From the NCBI RefSeq assembly GCF_030272615.1, contig NC_081413.1:559897945-559961944 (forward strand): 64,000 bases of DNA. Reading direction: 5' to 3'. The translations under genes were made by a program, and so were the position numbers. The notes below the pieces were generated by a model. It saw nothing but the letters and a program-made list of their open reading frames with translations, made no database searches and had not been told where the DNA came from. Positions 48,090 to 60,309 of the stretch are shown in pieces (the stretch's first letter is position 1; each line of letters begins with the position of its first letter). This DNA comes from Cryptomeria japonica. Taxonomy: Eukaryota; Streptophyta; Pinopsida; Cupressales; Cupressaceae.

Positions 48090-48260
48090 CACGCATTCAC
48101 GGTTGCATCATTACACAATCACATAGACAGGACTATGCAATTGACCAGATAGAGTTACACATTTGTGCAGAACTCATCACGCAATCACCCTTACAGGATT
48201 ATGCAATTGCTAACACATGATTACACAATCACTCTGATATTGTCACGCATTCATTTTGAA
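48090..48260 (+). repeat. Iterated leader motif of element D, block 1
   Basis: Repeated atcacgcaatcac/attcac words occur about every 20-25 bp after the primer site. A second block lies at 48660-48810, and copies occur at 56030-56170 and 56570-56720. Confidence 0.8.
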
Positions 48261-48381
48261 TATTTATGTTCTGATAATTCTATTTTTATTCCTTTTCTAT
48301 TCTCTGATCTATTTAATTCTGTATTAAATTGACTATATCTAGAAACAAATTATTTTTATTGCATATTTTTTATAATAGTTT

Positions 48382-48636
48382 ATGGCACGTAAGGCACAAT
48401 TCGGGATTTTAGGTGCCAGGAGGACAAAGGAGAAAAGAAGACAAGCTAGACGCCATCAACAAATTCTCAAAGAGGAAAAGAAGATACAAGATTTGGAAGA
48501 CCAACCAGCCATTGAGAGATACAATAGCTTAGTTCTCTCATATTGGGTGAAATATGATTTGGTTAACATTGAATGGATGATGAGAGACCTTGCTAGAGCC
48601 TCACAATTTGTTTTGCAGGTTTCTGATCAAAATTAG
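48382..48636 (+). CDS. Small basic leader ORF of element D, unknown function
   Basis: An 84-residue frame begins MARKAQFGILGARRTKEKRR and is basic and helical at first, then contains YWVKYDLVNIEWMMRDLARA. It sits between two blocks of leader repeats. A copy at 56284-56538 has the same length but one stop. Differences between the two are mostly amino-acid changing, so there is no clear sign of selection for the protein. No family is recognised. Confidence 0.4.
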   Translation: MARKAQFGILGARRTKEKRRQARRHQQILKEEKKIQDLEDQPAIERYNSLVLSYWVKYDLVNIEWMMRDLARASQFVLQVSDQN

Positions 48637-48659
48637 CTTCAATTTTTTATTTTTTGTGT

Positions 48660-48810
48660 TGTTTGCCTATGGATCATGCAATTGCCTTGTTAGCATCATG
48701 CAATCGATCTGTTAGAATCATGCATTTTCCCTGTCAGTATCACGCATTCACTGTGACAAAATTACGCAATCGCCTATGTAGGGGCACACAATCACGCATG
48801 TATCATAACG
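48660..48810 (+). repeat. Iterated leader motif of element D, block 2
   Basis: Repeated gcatcatgcaatcgatc/gtatcacgcattcac units, the same motif as block 1. Confidence 0.8.
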
Positions 48811-49969
48811 CATTTGTTTTTGTTCTCTATTTTTTGTTGGTTTTATCTGGTTACTAATCATCTCTTTGTAGCCTTTGGTTAATTTACAGAGGAGATCGGA
48901 TTAGCATTAGATTATCAATATTCATGCTCTCACAATTCATTTTTTGACCTTAAAATTAACAATGGTTAAAATTGGCATGCATTTGTAACACTTCAGTTTG
49001 GGCTTAAAATTAACATTGGTTAAAATTAACATGCATATTCAACACCTCAATTTGGGCTTTAAAATGAATGTGAATCAATTTGCACATATATTAACTCATT
49101 TTTCATTTCTTTAAAGGAAAAAACTTTTATCGTGTTTGGGGTGGACCTACTGTTGCATTAACTACCTTTCCACTTGCGTTCGGGATCTTGGGAGAAAGGG
49201 AGAAGGTAACAACAACGCCCAATTTTATTTTATTTCAAGTAGAGACGGGTATCTTTGACTGAGGATTTCATCACCCCACAAAGGTACCTCGAATTGGGAT
49301 GCGTTGGGGATATCATCTCTCCCAGCATACTCTCGAGCGGTTTTTCGAGCCGCTATATAAACATACTGGTCAGGTGGCTAGAGTGTTGAGTGAATTCAAT
49401 GTATGTGGATCCCTCAAAATTTTACAATAAGAACCAACTTAGTAGCCAAAAATCCTACATTCAGTGATTCTGGGAGTATGGATCATACCCCATAGATACC
49501 CCTCATGTACCTTGCATTATAAGACAAAAATCCCTCGGTGATAAGATCTTCGGATCTTCGGGGTAAGAGAGACTAGCATGCCTGAGAAGTGTGTGTTGTG
49601 GAGTGGATCCAGTGTTGCCAGACTCTCTATCTGTCCGTCTTGTTTTGGTATTTTTTTGTGGGGGCCTCATTGAATGGTGTCCAATTTCTAGCCTAAGATT
49701 GTGTTATGTGTCTTTTTATGTATCATTGTATCAAACCAGTATTGAGTCAGTTATTTGGGCTATTTCAAGCCCTATCCTGCATATCTCTGAATTCTCTGAG
49801 ATTGTTTGACAACCAGTTCAGTCAGCTATATCTACCTCTAAACAATTGTTCTCAGACTTGGAAAACCACAAAACTTGTCCTACACACAAAATTACTAAAA
49901 ACAAAGTCTGTTTTGAAACGTCAGATAGTCCTGCAAACTCTAAGAAATACAGACTTGTGACCATAGGTA
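48811..49969 (+). other. Remaining leader of element D
   Basis: Noncoding. 48960-49080 contains a direct repeat of about 60 bp (gggcttaaaattaacattgg). The part up to about 49688 is copied in the 3' LTR. Confidence 0.6.
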
Positions 49970-50320
49970 GTACTTGCATAGTCCTCATTTATGTCCTTAG
50001 TCCTTGCGTAGTCCTCATTATTGTCCTTAGTCCTTGCATATTCCTCATTATAGTCCTAAGTCCTTGCATAGTCCTCATTAACATCCTAAGTCCTTTCATA
50101 GTCCTTATTTAGGTCCCTATTATCGTCCTAATTCCTTGCATAGTACTCATTATCGTCCTAAGTCCTTGCATGGTCCTCATTTATGTCCTTATTATCATCC
50201 TTAGTCCTTGCATAGTCCTCAGTTACGTCCTTATTATCATCCTTAGAAGTTGCATAATCTCTATTTACATCCTCGTTATCATCCTCATATACGTCCTTGT
50301 CTAGACTTCATATACGTCTC
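49970..50320 (+). repeat. Minisatellite in element D
   Basis: About ten degenerate units of roughly 36 bp with core tagtccttgcatagtcctca and a variable tta(t/c)gtcctta. Regular but diverged; not a CRISPR array. Confidence 0.85.
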
Positions 50321-50623
50321 TCTTAGTTCATCATCAGTTGAATAATCATCCTAGAAAGTCATACCCCAAACATCCAAATCACAATCAAAGGAACAATCAA
50401 ACTCAACCTCAACTCAAACAATTTTGTCAAGTTCATCAAATCAAATATTGTCACATTAAGAGAAATGGAGAAAACATCTTACATATTGTGATCCTAGGTC
50501 CAACCCAATCAAGAAAACATCATGGATTGGCATTATACATTATGTAGGGAAGGTGGTGAATTCATCCCTTCCATTCCTATTCCATCGTCATCCATATAAA
50601 ATTTAGCTCAACAGATCGAGACT

Positions 50624-51928
50624 TTGCAACAACAAGTGATAGACATGACTAGTCCTAACAACCAAAGGGGCTGGTTAGAAAAAATGATGAGAGAAGTGAT
50701 GACCATGAGGAAATCAGTATCAGGCCAACCTTCTTCTTCTGGTGAAACCTTTCAAACATGCCAACCTTCATTCTTCAACAAAATCATTCCTACCTTAGTT
50801 CAACCAACATTAGAGTCATGTAAACATTCTTTTTCTTTCAACCCACTATATCAATCATACCAATCACACCAACCCAACATTCAAAGTACCTCTTTCACCC
50901 AAAATCAAACCCCATTCAACCAAAGTCCAAATCAAAATTCACACCAACCCAAAATTCAAACCTCGTTCAACCAAAATCAAACCCCATTTAACCAAAGTCC
51001 AAATCAAAATTCACATCAATCCAACATTCAAACCTCTTTCAACCAAAATCAAAACCCTTTCAAACAAAGTCCAAATCAAAATTCATTTAACCAAAATCAA
51101 ACCTCTTTCACCCAAAATCATACTCCTTTCAACCAAAATCAAATACCTTTCAACAAAATCATAAATCAACCATATATATCCACCATTTCATCATCCTCTG
51201 AAGTCACACAAGACCAATCCATGCCATCTCTATTTAATAACACAACCTCCCAAGGGCTATCCATAATACAAATCCAATCTAATTCAAGTCATGATTCAGA
51301 GGATCTCATTCAAAATCCTTCTTCATCAGGCCAAAATCTTGAAACATTCCAACAATCTCGCATGCATTTCCAAACTCCTTCCCTGTGTCAAGTGGATGAT
51401 TCTAAATCAGAAGAAATGAGTCTTGAAACAAATAAAGATCAAGAATAACCACTTCCATCCTACCCAATTTTTGATCAAGATCCCACCAACCAATAATCTT
51501 ATGATGATCCCCTCACTCTTTTCTATTCCATTCATAATCAAACCCTTCCGTCTCAAGAATAAAGTGTCCTTTCAAGTCCCATCCAACATCCACCTCCTAA
51601 GCAAGGTCGAGACATCAATCCATTTCCAAGACAAGATCAAAGCATACCTTTACCTTCATGTCCTAAACAAGATCCCATTATTTCTTTAAATCCTGATCAA
51701 GGTCCCTCCATCCCTTCATCTTCATGTCATAATCCTCTATGTTCCTCACAAGATTCCTTCTCAAAAGAATTTACCATTTCTCCTAGTGATCTTAATCCCT
51801 CTACACAAGTTGTTCATGAATCCCTTATCAATGAAATCACCAATCCAGATCATACTACACAGAGCAACTTGTCAACAATTGTATGTGTGCAATCATCAAA
51901 TGCTAATGTAGTGACAAAAAAAGCATAA
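50624..51928 (+). pseudogene. P/Q/N-rich ORF1 of element D, homologous to ORF1 of element A
   Basis: One frame stays in register to the TAA at 51926, with nonsense codons at 51446 and twice more before 51570. Coherent sequence (LAQQIETLQQQVIDM) begins shortly upstream, at about 50590. A short coiled coil is followed by Asn/Gln/Phe-rich repeats of SFNQNQTPFNQSPNQNSHQ (50880-51175), then a Ser/Pro/Asp-rich region collinear with element A (RMHFQTPSLCQ, FDQDP, then SPIQHP). No zinc knuckle or enzyme motif is clear. About half as long as the A frame. Confidence 0.65.
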
Positions 51929-51998
51929 TACCAACTAATGAGATCAACACCTGGTTGACTTCATCATCCTCTTCAAGTGCATCAATATAAACATGCAT

Positions 51999-52305
51999 AA
52001 CACCCGCTCATGTCACAACTTCAAAACCAAAATCTATTTTCCTCATACACCCACACTTAATAGAATGGGGGCAAGAGAATCTACCACAGTTGGATTGCTT
52101 TAAAAATGATAAGGCTATAGCTGAACTCATGGATTCCAGAGATGGATTTCCCTTTGATGATCCATAAAATCCAAAAACTAAGGAAATCAACTTTGGAGAT
52201 GCTAAATGTGTACACTTAGTTGATTCCTTATATCCTATTGAAAAAGACACCTTTGTCCGACTTTTCAAACAAAGACCAATGAACTACCTGCACAAAACTC
52301 CTTGA
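51999..52305 (+). pseudogene. Decayed reading-frame fragment downstream of ORF1, element D
   Basis: A frame shifted relative to ORF1 reads about 100 residues (FLIHPHLIEWGQENLPQLD, later LVDSLYPIEKDTFVRLFKQR) with one in-frame stop near 52167. It could be the displaced C-terminal end of ORF1. Family unknown. The minus-strand open frame over it is a shadow. Confidence 0.4.
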
Positions 52306-53470
52306 TCCTATGAACAACATGCACCTTAAAGGATATTATACCTAAGGGCTAGGTTAGTTTAGGTTTTACTTTCCGCACTTCATATCATTGACTTTCAAAG
52401 AACTACATCACATATAGTTTCTTTTTCAAGCACATCATATTCACAATTTTTATAACATAAGTTTCTGCATTTTCTTATAGCAACATCAATAAAACAAGGT
52501 AACTGTCTAAGGTGGTCATCTGTTGGCATCTAAGAGAAACAAGGGTCATCTCCTTTCTTAGATATTCAAACATGAAGTCTTTGAGGTCATAAGGTCATTC
52601 ATTTTCAACATTACCCCGTGACGATGCTTTACTTATGGTTGGGTAGTGATTTCACTATTTGAGACTTGTTAACCCAAAATCTATCAATTGATATATCTCA
52701 AACACATTAACACAATCTCTAATTCATTCTAGACACCTAGTTGATCATATGACTAGTGAAAAATCTAAAATTCTACTTCAACGCTATTGTAATTGTCACA
52801 CCCAAGTAGGTTTCATTACTTATAGAGTCCATGCAAGAAAATAAAAAAGAAAAAGAGCTATGCCAAATATTCATCTCAAGGCAAAAGAGAAATGATATAT
52901 AACTGAAATATCACGCATGCAAGTGCGAAAAAAATATTGACTATGGGAACATGCGAGTAACTCCATCGGGGCTATGAACGCTTGTTGGCAATGGAGCAAA
53001 ATTTGAGAAATTACAGTTTATAACCTCGTCAGAGCTTTAAAAGCTTGCTGGCAGTGAGGCTTTATTCATGATGCTTTTGAAGTTAGGATAATCCACGTAG
53101 CTAGTCAAATAGGATGCTAAGGATCTTTAGTAAGTACAAGAGAGGGAATTAACTCATCTACACACACATGGGCAAAAGAAGATCAAAGTTTCAAGAACCA
53201 ATGGGGAAGTTTTTTGCATCTCCATTTGTAAGTCCTAGTCACTAAGTGTGTTAATTTGGATGTTCCAAAGGACCTTAGGGATCGATTGACTACTTATCTA
53301 TGAAATGTTTTGCACCTCCATTTCAATTGGTGTATTACAAAATGCCAAACAAACACAATCAACCTTGTTCGGATAGGAAATACATCTTCATCATGCATAT
53401 TGCATTAACATAGGTCATGCCGAAAATTCATTGTCTCCACATGCATTTTTCATGTCATATAGGTTTTGCA
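52306..53470 (+). other. Noncoding internal region of element D
   Basis: No gene is supported. Two similar segments near 52970 and 53030 (ctatgaacgcttgttggcaa and ctttaaaagcttgctggcag) form a short direct repeat. Confidence 0.5.
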
Positions 53471-53900
53471 CACTGGGGGCATAATTGAAAAAATCCTAAA
53501 AATCAAAAAAAGTCTTGAAAAAATCCTAAAAATCATTAAAAGTCCCGAAAAACTTAAAAATCCAAAAACAGTGAAAAACTTAAAATTCCAAAAATAGTGG
53601 AAAAATAAAAAATGCCAAAAACATTTGCAAAATGTCCTGAAAAAATCAATCAAAAACATCTGCAAAATGTCCTGAAGAAATCCAAAAACAGTGAAAAACA
53701 TAAAATCCAAAAACATTGGAAAATCCTTTGCAAATATCCAAAACATTCATAGAACGTCCTTTGCAAATACCAAAAACATTCATATAACGTCCTTTGAAAC
53801 AAATCAAAAAGATCTGCAAAATGTCCTGAAAAATTCAATAAAAAACATTCAAATATCGATCCACATAATCTAAAACCATCGAAAAAGCTCTTGAAAAAGA
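53471..53900 (+). repeat. A-rich tandem array in element D
   Basis: Units of about 25-35 bp built from aaaaatccaaaaacatctgc and aaaatgtcctgaaa follow cactgggggcataattg. Same style and relative position as 8505-8790 in element A. Confidence 0.85.
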
Positions 53901-54904
53901 ACTAAACAATAAAAAATCAATCAATCAAAAAACTTGCAACAAAATGTCTTGTGAGAAACAAATACCCTAGCAGATATCCAACAAATGCTTCGCATGAAGT
54001 TAACAAAGGATACAACTATCCAGTCAAACATCTGCAATCAACTGATCGAACTGTCTTATCAATCGTATCATATCCATATCAAGTGATCATTATCTTGTCT
54101 TAAATAGAAGAGGATACACTCGAAATCAGACAGATCAATATTAAACGAGGTTCACAACTTTCTAAGATCAGACATTGTCGACCATCACATGAAGCAACTG
54201 AGAACGAAGGCACAAGGTCAGTATAGCTGTTGAATTTTGTCCAGGTCAGTCTTGTATCTTTTATCATTTGATGACAGATTATGTTCTTATGCTACTCAAA
54301 GATGTCCACAAGTGACTAGAGGAGCCATGATGGGCATTATATTTTTCTTTGTTTGTTGCTTGTCTGCTACGTGTTTGTTTCTTCAATGAGATATCTTTAC
54401 ATCTTGGTTCCTTATACCTTGATGTGCTAAGCTTCATTGTTCAATAATAAGGCTCAGTGATGAATATATATTGCACAAAAAATAATGACACAAGTTTGTG
54501 AATCAATCATTCTCACTTCATCTCATTTTCTTATTGCAAGTTTGTTGATTCTTTTCTCATCATCTCTTTCTAAATCATTTTCAATCTATCATTTCATATC
54601 GATCATCTTCAATTGCCTCTAATTCTCATACCTATCATCTCCAATTGCTTCTAATTCTCGCCAATCTATTTCATTCCAAGGTTCATTCTCTCATATTCTA
54701 TCTCAATATCTTCACATCACCTATCTCTATCTCTAATCAACTAACTATTCTTCTATCTAACATTCTTCTTTTTTCAAGAGATCATTCATACCTTTAATGC
54801 ACAAACAATCTCTCGAGGGGGCATTACACCCTAAGTGTCGTCGAGGCATACTGGGGGCATAAATTTTTCATTTTCTTTGAAACAACGTTGTTCTGACTTT
54901 TTCT
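53901..54904 (+). other. Noncoding spacer before the 3' LTR of element D
   Basis: No gene is supported. A C/T-rich stretch (54500-54780) is followed by sequence collinear with the equivalent part of element A. Confidence 0.6.
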
Positions 54905-54918
54905 CAAAGAGGGGCAAA
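54905..54918 (+). promoter_or_regulatory. Polypurine tract of element D
   Basis: caaagaggggcaaa abuts TGTAGACACC, as in element A. Confidence 0.85.
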
Positions 54919-55975
54919 TGTAGACACCTAAAAATGTCTCATTGATCATGTGCTAATTATTCGTCTAATTGATTAAACAATTCTTTAATTCTTTAATTAA
55001 GTTAATTAATCTTATTCTTCTAATTTTGTATTTCCTCATAATCTTACCTATTATTCTATTTCCTATTCTTTCATCATTTAATCATTTAACTATTTTCTAA
55101 TGTTTATTAAATATTTATTATTTAATTAATTCTGATTAAGTCCCCGATTTAAATAATCTTTATTATTTAAATAAATTACTTCTATTTTCAGTTTCTATCT
55201 CTAATCATCTAATCATTCAACCCTTATTTAATTAATTGTGATTTTAATCCTTTAATTTAACTAATCTTTATTATTTAATTAAAGTCCATTTCTAAATAAT
55301 TAAATGGTTTCTTTAAATTATTTAATTAAGTAATTAATTCTTCAATTCCAAATCCCCAAATTCTAATTTCATTCAATTTCAATTTCTTCTAATTTCTTTT
55401 AATTTCAAATACATGTGCATGATTTCAAAAATCAAAATCAAGTTCTAAATATATTCAAATACTAAATTGAATTTAAAATAAATTCAATTATTTGAATTAA
55501 ATCTCATGCAAAGATTAAATTGAAAATCTAAGTCAAAGTGCAAGAACATGCTAAATTAATTAATTCAATCAATTAATTAATCATTTATCTCTCCAATCTC
55601 GATTTCCATCTTCTAGTTAGCTTTGTCATCCTCTTTATTATCCTCCAATCATTCTTTTTCTTCCTTTAATCATTCTTTTTCTTCCTTTAGTCATCTTTTT
55701 CTCAATCAGTCAACTCAGTTAATCTATTCAACTTATTTTGTTTCACCTCCAAATCAGTAGTTCAACTATCAATTTTCATATGAGCTCACCTGAATTCTAT
55801 CTCTTGATCAATCTGTTCTACCTTTCAATCAATCTTCTCCAAAAATCTATAAATTGAGCATTCAATCTCTATTTTCAACAATCACGAACTTTGGATCTTT
55901 GTGTCACTTGCAGTTGCCAGCGCGATATCTGGGAGCCACCATACCACAAAGAGGAGAAGAACAATGGAAGCCATG

Positions 55976-57656
55976 ATTGTATAGATTTTTTCCTTTTTAG
56001 CAGGCTTTGCATGAATTTCAAAAAAGATCTCTTCGTCACGCATTCATTATTGCATCATTACGCAATCACATAGAAAGGGCTATGCAATCGACCAGACAAG
56101 GTTATGCATTTGTGCAGAACCCATCACGCAATCGCTCTGATACTGTCATGCATTCGTTTTGAATATTTTTGTTCTGATAATTCTATTTTTATTCCTTTTC
56201 AGTTCTCTGATTTGTTTAATTCTACATGAAATTGACTAAATCTGGAAACAAATTATTTTTATTGCATGTTTTTATAACAGTTAATGGCACATAAGGTACA
56301 ATTCAGGATTTCAGGTGCCAAGAGGACAAAGGAGCAAAGAAGACAAGCTAGACGCCATCAGCAATTTCTCAAAGAGGAAAAGAAGATACAAGATCCAGAA
56401 GACTAACCAGCCATCGACAGATATAGTAGCTTAGTTCTCTCATATCGGGTGAAATATGATTTGGTTAACATTAAATGGATGATGAGAGACCTTGCTAGAG
56501 CCTCACAATCTGTTTTGCAAGTTTCTGATCAAAATTAGCTTCAGTTTTTTATTTTTTGTGTTGTTTGCTCATGGATCACATAATCACCTTGTCAGCATCA
56601 CGCAATTGATCTGTTAGAATCACACATTTTTCCTGTCAGGATCACGCATTCGCTATGACAAAATTACACCATCGTCTATGCAGGGTCATGCAATTGCACA
56701 AGTATCATAACACATTCATTTTTATCCTCTATTTTTTGTTTGTTTTATCTGGTTACTAATCATCTCTTTGCAGCCTGTGGCAAATTTATGAAGGAGATCA
56801 GATTAGCATTAGATCATAAACATTTATGCTCTCACAATTCATTTTTGAGCTTAAAATTATCAATGGTTAAAATTGGCATGCATGTGTAACACTTCAGTTT
56901 GGGCTTAAAATTAACATTGGTTAAAATTAACATGCATATTCAACACCTCAATTTGGGCTTTAAAATGAACATGAATCAGGCTGCACACATATTAACTCAT
57001 TTTTCATTTCTTTAAAGGAAATAAATTTTATCATGTTTGGGGTGGACCTACTATTGCATTAACTACCTTTCCACCCGCCTTCGGGGTCTTGGGAGAAAGG
57101 GAGAAGGTGACCCCAATTTTATTTTATTTCAAGTAGAGAGGGGTATCTTTGACTGGGGGTTTCATCACCCCACAGAGGTACTTCAAATTGGGATGCGTTG
57201 GGGATATCATCTCTCCCAGTGTACTCTCGAGCGGGTTTTTTGATCCACTATATAAACATACTGGTCATGCGACTAGAGTGTTGAGTGAATTCGACGTATG
57301 TGGGGGCCTTCCCTGTACCGATAATCTCAACTAAAGTCTTAAGTGGCTAGCTCTAATAATCCATCATTGGATCAAGATCCCTCAAAATTTTACAATAAGA
57401 ACCAACTTAGTAGCCCAAAATCCTACATTCAGTGATTCCGAGAGTGTGGATCGTACCCCATAGATACCCCTCATGTACCTTGCATTATGAAATAGAAATC
57501 CCTCGGTGATAAGATCTTCAGATCTTCGGGGTAAGAGAGACTGGCATGCTCGAGAAGTGTGTGTCATGGAGTGGAGCCAGTGCTGCCAGACTCTCTATCT
57601 ATCCATCTTGTTTCAGTATTTTGCTGCGAGGGCCTCATTGAATGGTGTCCAATTTC
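55976..57656 (+). repeat. Leader-derived segment inside the D 3' LTR
   Basis: The segment is collinear with 48028-49688, including both iterated-motif blocks and the small leader frame. It carries about 70 bp near 57303-57373 absent from the leader in this copy of D. Junctions show short shared sequence (gat/att at the left, aatttc at the right). Confidence 0.88.
56284..56538 (+). pseudogene. Copy of the small leader ORF inside the D 3' LTR
   Basis: Same length and register as 48382-48636, with a TAA at 56404-56406 and numerous replacement changes (for example KRTKEQRRQARRHQQFLKEE). Confidence 0.7.
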
Positions 57657-57747
57657 ATTGGTTTTGTGTTCTAATTTCTTAGATGGTTAAGGGATTCATG
57701 ATTTTCCTTATTTCATATTTAGCAATGATGAATTTGAGCATAGCACA

Positions 57748-57752
57748 ATAGG
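57748..57752. repeat. Target-site duplication atagg, right copy
   Basis: It matches 46778-46782 and marks the right end of element D. Confidence 0.9.
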
Positions 57753-58893
57753 TATGTATGATGCAAATTATATAGATTGTTGTGTTTCTAACATGTCTAT
57801 TGCTCTAGAATTATGTATTAAAAATATGAGAATATATGTATCTGGATGTGAGAGTTTTGGTGTTGGTTGTGGCATTTGATTATGTGCTCCATAAATTGTT
57901 TTTTGAATGTTGTGATGAGCAGATTCTTGTGCTTCGATTCCCTTTGGTTCTTTTGATTTCTAGTGATACTCGTTTGATGGTTTTATAGTCACATCTTGAA
58001 TCTTGTAGTGTTGACTTGGATCATGATTATTGCACCCCGGTATTAGCTATGTTGTATCTTGGTTTGGTTTTCCCCTAGATGTTTTACCTTGTGCTCCAAT
58101 GATTGTGACATTTAGTTAGCATATTGTTTCAAATGGCACTTCAAGGATATGTTTATATCGAGGTTGGCTGATATTGAAGATTGATGTTGATGTTTTATTC
58201 TGGTGATTGTAGCATGTATCTTGATCATTGAATGTTCCTTTGGAAAAATGTTTTAGAGGCTGACCTGATGTATATTTCTAATTGACACACACACATATGC
58301 AATATCTCTTGATTCTAATAGATATTGAAGTAGCAAGTGAATAAGAAATTATGAGAAGGATATATTATGAAAGAGAAAGTAAGCATAAGTGAAGGATAAA
58401 GTGGTAAGCATCAGAGTAAGAGAGTTGATTCAATGTGAGCAGTTTGGTGCAGTCAGTTAGCGAAGCATTTTGCAAAGGTTCTTATCTAGATATACTAAAA
58501 GAAAATATTGTATTGTTACAGATTTAACTGGAACTGATTTCATGCATGTCTAGATGCAATTTTCTTAGTTCACTTCTTTTTGACAGTAATTCATTGTATC
58601 AGAGAAGTAAGCTCTTCGGGCAGTGAGCCCTTTGATAGTGAGCCTATTTTGTAATCCCATATAGCTTGCTATATTATCTTGAGTTAACCCTCTTCGTGGT
58701 TTTTCCCTCCACGTATAAAAATCTGGTCTCTCTTGTGCGACTATCTTATGTTGTGGACTTCTTTTCTATTTTCCATTTCAAGGGTAATTAAGACTAAGTT
58801 AAGCTTCAAATCATCAGAATATTATTTGTTTCAATTTTAATATAGAGAGGAATATTGATTCACACCCCCCTCAATATTCTGGTCTATTCAACA
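57753..58893 (+). repeat. 5' LTR of element E, second part
   Basis: Continues the E LTR after the D insertion and ends TTCAACA before the primer site. Collinear with 62400-63601. A C-rich cacacccccctc block precedes the end. Confidence 0.85.
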
Positions 58894-58895
58894 AT

Positions 58896-58907
58896 TGGTA
58901 TTAGAGC
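58896..58907 (+). promoter_or_regulatory. Primer-binding site of element E, initiator tRNA-Met type
   Basis: TGGTATTAGAGC differs by one C-to-T change from the standard Copia site and lies two bases past the LTR end. Confidence 0.85.
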
Positions 58908-58968
58908 TTGGTCCCTCGTTGCTAGCTTAACCACTTAAGCGAGATCTTTATTTGAACATATAGCTTCT

Positions 58969-59992
58969 ATGGAAACAGGTGGATAATATTAGATGGATGA
59001 AGAATTGAAGACAACCCCTGAAGGTCTTGAAAGTGTGGAATATGAGATTGAAGAATTGAAAGAGAATGTGAAGGTAGTGAATGAATGTGTGAAGAAACTA
59101 AGAGATCAGATCCAAAAGTTCAAAGCAAGACATTGAGAGGTTAACAAGGAATTCAAGCAAGCAAATGAGACTATTGTGAATTTAAAATTGCAGACAGAGG
59201 AAAGTAGGAAAGTGGAAGAAAGCCTGAAGAGTGCAGTTAATCGAAAGGCTGAAGAAAATGGGAAGTTAGAACAAGAATTGCAAAAGGTGAAATTAGAAGC
59301 AAGAGTTAGTGAAAGAAATGTGTTATTAGATCAACTGTTGACAATGCAAAATTCTCACAAGGATAAGGAAGGATTAGGATTTATCGATGACTGTTCGAAA
59401 GATAAAGGTAAAGGAAAAGAAAAGATGGAGATTGAAAAGAAGATCGAAGCTACAAACAAAGTCCGAAATCTGAGACACTACAAACAGACCTCTAGTTCAA
59501 CAACCTAATGCTCAAAGGTACTCATAATTTAATGGCTATTGTTTTCAGTGTAATTAATTTGGACACAAAGCTATAGAATGCAAAATAAATGTAAATCAGA
59601 ATATTCAATGCTTTAGATGTGGAAATTTTGGACACAAGGCTAATAACTGTAGTAGTCAAGTCATTAACATAAGCTATAGATTGTTTGTCAATGGAATGAA
59701 TGGATCACATGTGAATATGCCCTTTCAAGGTTATTGTTACATATGCTAAAAAAATTGGTCATAAAAATAATCAGTGCAGATCTAGAGTAAATTTAGTAAA
59801 TTTAGGACAGAGGAATATAAACTATTACAATTGCAACAAGTATGGACATTTTGCTAACAAATGCAGGAATGTGGATGCTTTGGTTAAATCCAATGAAGTT
59901 AAGAAGAAGAATGTTATGGTTTGGAAAAGGAAAGAATCAACTGAGTCTATTGCACCTGAGTTCGGTGTTGGTGTTTCTTCCTCCAGAAATTG
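58969..59992 (+). pseudogene. Coiled-coil, four-zinc-knuckle Gag of element E
   Basis: The frame begins METGG after the primer site. A charged coiled coil fills the first 170 residues (YEIEELKENVKVVNECVKKL; KAEENGKLEQELQKVKLEA). Then come four knuckles with damage: CFQCN-FGHKAIEC (one residue replaced by a stop), CFRCGNFGHKANNC, CYIC-KIGHKNNQC and YNCNKYGHFANKC (first Cys lost). Nonsense codons and at least one shift near 59505 break it. Ending ESIAPEFGVGVSSSRN. Same plan as elements C and H. Confidence 0.82.
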
Positions 59993-60309
59993 ATCGGGTA
60001 GCTTTGACTTAGGGAGAGTTTCAAAGATAGATCTATTTATACCCCCTTGAGTAAAAGATGCATATGCTGGATTGTTATTATAGTGTTGATGTTGTTATTT
60101 GCTTTGGTGGATTACATACACTAAATTGTAAAAATCGTATGACATCACTTTGATAAGATATTTTCTTGGCGGCACACTGAACTAGGTAAATATCTACTTG
60201 TTGGGCTAGTTTGTGCATTGTATGTTGAAGGAATTGAGAAGCTGAGCATTTGAGAAGTAGGAGATTCAGAGCTAAGTTCGCACATAAGGTATTTTTCATA
60301 TCTTTTCTT
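59993..60309 (+). other. Spacer between Gag and ORF2 of element E
   Basis: Noncoding, with a gacttagggagag purine tract soon after the Gag stop, as in element C. Open frames on the minus strand have no motif. Confidence 0.5.

Larger units (their letters stand above)
46783..57747 (+). mobile_element. Non-autonomous LTR retrotransposon D
   Basis: A relative of element A with a 5' LTR at 46783-47961, a tRNA-Trp-type primer site, a motif-rich leader, P/Q-rich ORF1 (50624-51928), an A-rich array, a polypurine tract identical in style to A, and a 3' LTR at 54919-57747. No pol and no antisense PMD frame are found. The two LTRs differ greatly in length (1.18 versus 2.83 kb) because the 3' LTR contains a copy of leader sequence. 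Confidence 0.88.
54919..57747 (+). repeat. Chimeric 3' LTR of element D
   Basis: It matches the 5' LTR from TGTAGACACC to ggaagccatgat (about 55976), and again from about 57651 to the end GCATAGCACA. Between these points about 30 bp of LTR are replaced by about 1.68 kb resembling the element's own 5' leader (48028-49688). Confidence 0.88.

Noticed and set aside
49970-50320. CRISPR-like array
   Set aside because: Units are degenerate throughout, with no constant repeat and unique spacers, and the context is a plant retrotransposon.
53450-53838. Phe-rich minus-strand frames
   Set aside because: By-products of the A-rich array in element D.
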